Shown one piece after another: positions 5,585-9,692 of a stretch of 9,692 nucleotides of DNA (positions within the stretch are counted from its first letter, which is position 1; every line of letters starts with the position of its first letter). The notes under the pieces are model-generated. The model saw nothing but the letters and a program-made list of their open reading frames with translations, was not told the origin of the DNA and did no database searches. Source of the stretch: Gammaproteobacteria bacterium (GTDB lineage: Bacteria > Pseudomonadota > Gammaproteobacteria > Tenderiales > Tenderiaceae); the NCBI GenBank assembly GCA_024276775.1, contig JAJRWO010000150.1, positions 1 to 9,692 of the forward strand. Direction: 5' to 3'. The translations under genes were made by a program, and so were the position numbers.

Positions 5585-7129
5585 ATGACTAAAAAAATGG
5601 TCAAATCGACAGTAACGGTGAGCAGCATGACCCTGCTGTCGAGGATGCTGGGATTTATTCGTGACATGGTGGTGGCGCGCATCTTTGGTGCGGGTTTGGA
5701 GACGGATGCCTTTTTCGTCGCCTTCAAAATTCCTAACTTTATGCGCCGTTTGTTTGCTGAGGGTGCCTTTGCTCTGTCCTTTGTGCCGGTCTTGTCGGAA
5801 TATAAGGCTCAGCGTGATCACGATGAAATAAAACGCCTTACCGATGATGTGGCTGGCACCTTTGGTGCCGTGTTGTTGTTGATTACGGTTATTGGTGTGT
5901 TGGCAGCGCCATTGTTAATTGCCATCTTTGCACCTGGTTTCATTGATGAGCCTGGAAAATACGACCTGGCCACCGAGATGCTCAGGTTGACCTTTCCGTA
6001 TATATTTTTTATCTCGCTGACCGCTTTTGCGGGTGGCATCCTTAATACTTATGGTCGTTTTGGTGTGCCAGCCTTTACGCCGGTATTGTTAAATTTAGTG
6101 TTAATCAGTTGTGCCCTGTGGCTGGCGCCGCAGATGGATGAGCCGATTATGGCTTTGGCCTGGGGGGTGTTTTTTGCAGGCCTGGCTCAGCTGCTGTTTC
6201 AATTCCCCTTTTTGGCCAAATTGAAATTGCTGCCTCGGCCACGTTTCAATCGAAAAAATAAGGGTGTGCAGAAGATAAAAACCTTGATAATCCCGGCTCT
6301 TTTTGGCTCGTCGGTGGCGCAAATCAATTTGTTACTGGATACGTTGATCGCCTCGTTTTTGGTGACAGGCAGTGTGACCTGGCTTTATTTCTCTGATCGT
6401 TTGGTGGAGTTTCCTCTGGGCATATTGGGTATTGCCCTGGCAACAGTGATACTGCCGAATCTTTCTCAGCAACATGCGGCGGCCTCCACTGAAGCCTTTT
6501 CTAAAACCCTGGACTGGGCGCTGCGTTGGGTACTGATTGTGGGTACCCCGGCCATGGTGGGTTTGTTTTTGTTGGCGGGCCCCATGTTAACCACCTTGTT
6601 TCAGTATGGGGCGTTTAGCCAACACGATGTTGAAATGGCGGCAGGCAGTCTGATGGCATACTCAATTGGATTGATGGGTTTTATTCTGGTTAAGGTGTTG
6701 GCCCCCGGCTTTTATGCCCGCCAGGACACCAAAACACCGGTCAAAATCGGGATTATTGCCATGCTTGCCAATATGGTCATGAACCTGATTCTGGTGTTTC
6801 CATTGGCACACGTAGGTTTGGCATTGGCGACATCACTATCAGCCTTTCTGAATGCTTTTTTGCTGTTTCGTGTGTTGCGTCGTGAAGGCGTTTATCGCCC
6901 GGAGGCAGGTTGGTTGACGTTGATGTTACAAGTGTTGGCGGCCAATCTTGCCATGGCTGCTCTGTTGTGGTGGGGCGCGGGTGATTTACAAAACTGGTTT
7001 GCGTGGAGTGGTTGGCAACGGAGTATGCAGTTGTTGTTGTGGGTGGCTGCGGGTGCTGCGCTCTATTTTGTGGTGTTGTTGTTATGCGGGGTTAAATTTC
7101 GTCAGCTCTGGCAACAAAAAGGCGCATAA
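5585..7129 (+). CDS. murJ: MurJ, lipid II flippase (MviN)
   Basis: 514 residues, close to the ~510 of E. coli MurJ. It is an inner-membrane MOP-superfamily transporter with a predicted 14 helices that moves undecaprenyl-linked lipid II to the periplasmic face for peptidoglycan synthesis. The N-terminus SSMTLLSRMLGFIRD and the GAG...TDAFFVAFKIPN region match the family. The positions equivalent to the essential E. coli R18, R24, D39, N49 and R52 are all present here as R20, R26, D41, N51 and R54. The central SDRLVEFP (270-277) carries D271, R272 and E275, matching E. coli D269, R270 and E273. VKVLAPGFYARQDTKTPVKI (369-388) is also characteristic. AGGGG precedes the ATG with only three bases between, which is short. 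An alternative start at Met5 (5597) would lose nothing of the first helix. murJ is normally followed directly by ribF; here mqo intervenes. Confidence 0.96.
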   Translation: MTKKMVKSTVTVSSMTLLSRMLGFIRDMVVARIFGAGLETDAFFVAFKIPNFMRRLFAEGAFALSFVPVLSEYKAQRDHDEIKRLTDDVAGTFGAVLLLITVIGVLAAPLLIAIFAPGFIDEPGKYDLATEMLRLTFPYIFFISLTAFAGGILNTYGRFGVPAFTPVLLNLVLISCALWLAPQMDEPIMALAWGVFFAGLAQLLFQFPFLAKLKLLPRPRFNRKNKGVQKIKTLIIPALFGSSVAQINLLLDTLIASFLVTGSVTWLYFSDRLVEFPLGILGIALATVILPNLSQQHAAASTEAFSKTLDWALRWVLIVGTPAMVGLFLLAGPMLTTLFQYGAFSQHDVEMAAGSLMAYSIGLMGFILVKVLAPGFYARQDTKTPVKIGIIAMLANMVMNLILVFPLAHVGLALATSLSAFLNAFLLFRVLRREGVYRPEAGWLTLMLQVLAANLAMAALLWWGAGDLQNWFAWSGWQRSMQLLLWVAAGAALYFVVLLLCGVKFRQLWQQKGA

Positions 7130-7130
7130 A

Positions 7131-7165
7131 CCAGTATTAGACAGGGTATCGCTGTTATCCACTGG
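7131..7165 (+). repeat. Imperfect stem-loop just after murJ
   Basis: CCAGT (7131-7135) pairs with ACTGG (7161-7165), and inside it ACAG (7141-7144) pairs with CTGT (7152-7155) around a seven-base loop, with a 5x5 internal loop between the stems. It begins one base after the murJ stop codon. No U tract follows, so it is not a convincing intrinsic terminator; it could be a processing or stability element. A competing stem GTATC (7146-7150) with GATAC (7168-7172) shares some of the same bases. Confidence 0.3.
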
Positions 7166-7238
7166 CTGATACGGATTGAGGCCGCTTAGAAATGAAAACG
7201 ATATAACATTGACAACGCGCAAGACTCGTTTTTTTGAG

Positions 7239-7256
7239 CATATTTTTAAAAATGTG
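7239..7256. repeat. AT-rich palindrome upstream of mqo
   Basis: ATTTTTAAAAAT (7242-7253) is a perfect 12-base palindrome, flanked by CA on the left and TG on the right, making 16 of 18 positions symmetric across 7239-7256. It is followed by GGGGG and lies about 60 bases before the mqo ATG. It could be an operator, but AT-rich palindromes arise readily by chance in such DNA. A perfect TTGACA at 7209-7214 lies upstream without a well-spaced -10. Confidence 0.35.
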
Positions 7257-7303
7257 GGGGTTTATTTAGAGGTTTCTTGAATTTTTAATGCCGACACTTG
7301 AGT

Positions 7304-7309
7304 TATAAT
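7304..7309 (+). promoter_or_regulatory. Candidate -10 element placing the mqo transcript start at its ATG
   Basis: A perfect TATAAT ends six bases before the ATG at 7316. If it works as a -10 element, transcription would begin at or very near the first base of the start codon, giving a leaderless message. The -35 region at 17 bases (ATTTTT) is poor, so the element may be a chance match in AT-rich DNA. Confidence 0.25.
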
Positions 7310-7315
7310 TATCAA

Positions 7316-8818
7316 ATGAACAAAACCCCAATAAATATTGTGCTAATCGGTTCAGGCATCATGAGTGCGACCTTAGGTGTTTTACTCAGAAAATTAATCC
7401 CTGATGCCAATATTTCTATTTACGAACGACTCGATAAAATGGCTGCGGAAAGCTCTGACGCCTGGAATAATGCAGGTACCGGGCATTCTGCTTTTTGTGA
7501 ACTGAATTACACGCCGCTTGAAAATGGAAGAATTAATATTACCAAGGCGCTGGAAATAGCGAGCAGTTTTGAGGTATCTAAACAGCTATGGGCCTATCTT
7601 AAAGAAACAAATTGTATTTCTTACGATATCCCTTTTATCAACGACATCCCGCACATGAGTTTTGTCTGGGGTGAAGAAAATGTTGATTTTCTCAAGCATC
7701 GATTTGAGGCAATGCAGTTGGCCCCTATTTTTCAAGATATGACTTATTCAGCGGATCAAAAGCAAATAACGGATTGGCTGCCTCTCATGATGGAGGGCAG
7801 GGTTTTTGATCAGCCATTCGCCGTGACGAAAATGGATATCGGTACCGATGTAAATTTTGGAGCGATTGCCAGAGGTATGCTTGAATACTTGCAAAAAGAC
7901 GGAAATGTCGATATTCACTTAGGGCATAATGTTTGTGATTTTTCGAGGCTAGAGGATGGTCGGTGGAAAATTGAAATAGAAAATCTGGCGACAGAAGAAC
8001 GTAAAGAAGTTTTTACCGATTATATTTTTATCGGTGCTGGCGGCGGAACGCTTTCGCTACTCGAAAAAATGGCGATTGAGGAAGCTAAAGGCTATGGTGG
8101 TTTCCCTGTGAGTGGGCATTTTTTTCAATGCACCAATGAAGACGTTATCGGCAGGCATACAGCAAAGGTTTATGGTAAAGCGGCCGTCGGTTCGCCACCG
8201 ATGTCCGTGCCTCATCTAGATAGGCGAATGATCGATGGACAGTGTTCATTGTTGTTTGGCCCTTATGCGGGATTTTCTACCAAGTTTTTAAAAAATGGAT
8301 CTTACCTGGATCTACCGTTATCCATCGAAAGGCACAACATCTGGCCGATGTTATCGGCGGCTATGCGAAATACAAAGCTGACTAAGTACCTTATAAAACA
8401 AGTAATGCAATCTGATGAAGACAGGTTTTCTGAATTACAGGCTTATTATCCGAACGCAAAAATAGAAGATTGGACATTGATCACCGCAGGTCAACGGGTA
8501 CAGATTATCAAAAAAGACAAAAATGGTGGGGGCGTTTTACAGTTTGGTACTGAGATTGTTTGCTCAGCAGATAAATCAGTCGCGGCTTTATTGGGCGCCT
8601 CTCCTGGGGCATCGACTTCAGTTACCATTATGTTAGAGGTGATAAAAAAGATGTTTCCAGAAGAACTAAAGAGTCAAAAATGGCAGCGAACGCTGCAAGA
8701 AATAATACCCACTTACGGAACATCGCTTATTGACGATGGCAAGCTCTGTTTAAAAACAAGAAAACGCACGACGGAAATATTAAACCTGGACAATGAGTCA
8801 CACCCAGGATGGAGCTAA
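7316..8818 (+). CDS. mqo: Malate:quinone oxidoreductase
   Basis: 500 residues from the ATG. It is a peripheral membrane flavoprotein that oxidises L-malate to oxaloacetate and passes electrons to quinone, bypassing NAD-linked malate dehydrogenase. The FAD-binding motif IGSGIMSATL (11-20) is followed by YERLD (36-40), and then NNAGTGHSAFCELNYTP (51-67), the family signature. Further conserved blocks are GAGGG (240-244), GYGGFPVSGHFF (259-270), VGSPPMSVPHLDRR (291-304), FGPYAGFSTKFLK (314-326), AGQRVQIIKKD (391-401) and LGASPGASTS (426-435). Nothing is missing or frameshifted. An in-frame TTG at 7298 could extend it by six residues, but neither start has a Shine-Dalgarno sequence and the family begins close to the ATG. 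Its base composition is lower in GC than murJ and ribF: sampled 60-base lines at 7321, 7681, 7981 and 8461 count to 43, 38, 37 and 38 percent. Its last residues SHPGWS are read from DNA that also holds the ribF start. Confidence 0.95.
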   Translation: MNKTPINIVLIGSGIMSATLGVLLRKLIPDANISIYERLDKMAAESSDAWNNAGTGHSAFCELNYTPLENGRINITKALEIASSFEVSKQLWAYLKETNCISYDIPFINDIPHMSFVWGEENVDFLKHRFEAMQLAPIFQDMTYSADQKQITDWLPLMMEGRVFDQPFAVTKMDIGTDVNFGAIARGMLEYLQKDGNVDIHLGHNVCDFSRLEDGRWKIEIENLATEERKEVFTDYIFIGAGGGTLSLLEKMAIEEAKGYGGFPVSGHFFQCTNEDVIGRHTAKVYGKAAVGSPPMSVPHLDRRMIDGQCSLLFGPYAGFSTKFLKNGSYLDLPLSIERHNIWPMLSAAMRNTKLTKYLIKQVMQSDEDRFSELQAYYPNAKIEDWTLITAGQRVQIIKKDKNGGGVLQFGTEIVCSADKSVAALLGASPGASTSVTIMLEVIKKMFPEELKSQKWQRTLQEIIPTYGTSLIDDGKLCLKTRKRTTEILNLDNESHPGWS

Positions 8819-9692
8819 TCCGCGGCTTTCATAATCTGCGGCCACGTCATCGAGGTTGTGTTGCTACGATTGGTAATTTCGATGGTGTTCATCTGGGTCA
8901 TCAGGCGGTATTAGGGCAGTTGGCTGAAGCGGCTGGACGCCTGAATTTGCCGACGGTGGTGATCAGCTTTGAACCACAGCCACAGGAGTTTTTCGGTGCG
9001 GCGGCTGATGCGCCACGCCTGACGCGTTTGCGTGAGAAACTTCAGGCGTTACGTCGTTATTCGGTTGATCGGCTGGTGTGTCTGTTATTCAACGACCGCC
9101 TGGCCCGGTTATCGGCCGATGAGTTTATTCGCCGGTTACTGGTTGATGGCCTGGCTGTGCGATACCTGGTGGTGGGTGATGACTTTCGTTTTGGTTATCA
9201 ACGCCGAGGTGATTTCGCCATGCTCCGGGCGGCGGGTGAAAAATATGCTTTTCGAGTGGTGAACATGCACCGCTTTCAGGTGGATGGTGAGCGTGTCAGT
9301 AGCACCCGGGTGCGCCAGGCACTGGCCCAGGGGGCGATGAATACGGCGGAAAAACTACTGGGACGCCATTATCGTATGAGTGGCCGGGTGGCGCATGGTG
9401 ATAAGCGTGGCCGTGAATTGGGATTTCCGACGGCAAATATTCATTTACATCGCCAGGCGACAGCGGTAGGCGGTGTATTTGCGGTAGAATTGTTTGGTAT
9501 TGACGGTGAACCCGTGGCCGGTGTTGCCAATGTGGGTACACGACCGACGCTGGATGGTACTCGTAGCTTGCTGGAAGTGCATCTGTTTGATTTTGATGAC
9601 GATATATATGGTCGTTACGTGGAAGTGGTTTTTTTGCACAAACTGCGTGATGAAGTACGTTTTGCTTCGTTTGATGCATTAAAGCAACAGAT
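8809..9692 (+). CDS. ribF: Bifunctional riboflavin kinase / FAD synthetase, 3' end cut by the window
   Basis: I translated 294 codons from ATG 8809 to the window edge without a stop; the family runs to about 305-315 residues, so only a short tail is missing. The enzyme phosphorylates riboflavin to FMN and adenylylates FMN to FAD in the cytoplasm. The N-terminal adenylyltransferase domain has GNFDGVHLGHQ (22-32), the nucleotidyl-transferase HxGH motif as H28-L-G-H31, SFEPQP (53-58), VGDDFRFG (122-129) and SSTRVR (164-169). The C-terminal kinase domain has GRVAHGDKRGRELGFPTAN (192-210), GVANVGTRPT (238-247) and LEVHLFDFD. The start is well fixed: MELIRGFHNL matches the E. coli N-terminus MKLIRGIHNL. 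It overlaps the mqo stop by 10 bases in another frame, so translation is probably coupled. AGG sits directly against the ATG, so an independent Shine-Dalgarno sequence is weak. In relatives ribF follows murJ and precedes ileS. Confidence 0.96.
   Translation, partial: MELIRGFHNLRPRHRGCVATIGNFDGVHLGHQAVLGQLAEAAGRLNLPTVVISFEPQPQEFFGAAADAPRLTRLREKLQALRRYSVDRLVCLLFNDRLARLSADEFIRRLLVDGLAVRYLVVGDDFRFGYQRRGDFAMLRAAGEKYAFRVVNMHRFQVDGERVSSTRVRQALAQGAMNTAEKLLGRHYRMSGRVAHGDKRGRELGFPTANIHLHRQATAVGGVFAVELFGIDGEPVAGVANVGTRPTLDGTRSLLEVHLFDFDDDIYGRYVEVVFLHKLRDEVRFASFDALKQQ

Noticed and set aside
7209..7246. Perfect TTGACA upstream of mqo as a -35 element, and the following T7 run as a murJ terminator.
   Set aside because: No -10-like hexamer lies 16-18 bases downstream of the TTGACA, and the stem before the T run is only AACG/CGTT.
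7288..7308. Six-codon ORF MPTLEL just before mqo as a leader peptide.
   Set aside because: No Shine-Dalgarno sequence at usable distance and no repeated or stalling codons; likely chance.
8793..8834. A 13-codon ORF starting ATGAGTCACACC across the mqo/ribF junction.
   Set aside because: Third frame between two clear genes, very short and without a ribosome binding site.
9296..9679. Long minus-strand ORF (127 codons) opposite the end of the window, rich in His and Pro.
   Set aside because: It lies entirely antisense to ribF, whose conserved motifs occupy the plus strand; the odd composition is what an antisense shadow of a GC-rich gene gives.

Overview
This 9.7 kb window looks like chromosomal DNA from a free-living, non-enteric gammaproteobacterium. 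The evidence is a MurJ and a RibF that align by eye with the E. coli proteins over their whole visible length, a RhlE-type DEAD-box helicase, and a malate:quinone oxidoreductase of the usual bacterial class. I cannot name the genus. There are no rRNA or tRNA genes, no CRISPR array, no transposase and no phage genes.

Layout, left to right. (1) Positions 1-165 hold the 3' end of an unrecognised plus-strand gene. (2) Convergent to it, two minus-strand genes probably share a transcript: a RhlE-like RNA helicase (2473-3720) followed after 57 bases by a 724-residue cobalamin-binding-type radical SAM protein (241-2415). The helicase has a readable sigma70 promoter (3766-3795) and a good Shine-Dalgarno sequence that fixes its start. 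(3) A divergent spacer leads to a plus-strand gene for an exported, probably outer-membrane beta-barrel protein of unknown function (3974-4990). Next comes a 99-residue three-helix membrane protein (5084-5383). (4) murJ (lipid II flippase, 5585-7129), mqo (7316-8818) and ribF (8809 to the window edge, truncated) run in the same direction, with mqo and ribF overlapping by 10 bases.

The last three genes are the notable arrangement. murJ and ribF are usually direct neighbours in gammaproteobacteria, followed by ileS and lspA. Here mqo sits between them, is visibly more AT-rich than both, and its last codons are read through the ribF start region. That fits an inserted gene now translationally coupled to ribF. 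Mqo is an FAD enzyme and RibF makes FAD, so the pairing may be functional, but that is inference.

The non-coding structure worth a second look is a set of perfect or near-perfect palindromes. One is a 13-bp inverted repeat with a 2-base centre inside the beginning of the outer-membrane-protein gene (4059-4086). A 15-bp palindrome lies just upstream of a perfect TATAAT (5027-5052). An 11-bp palindrome overlaps the helicase -35 element (3785-3795). An AT palindrome lies upstream of mqo (7239-7256). The radical SAM protein has a CX4CX2C cluster motif instead of the canonical CX3CX2C and a C-terminal tail that could be PqqD-like. It is the best candidate here for undescribed chemistry, but the window contains no convincing partner gene for it. 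I do not see a complete new multi-gene system.
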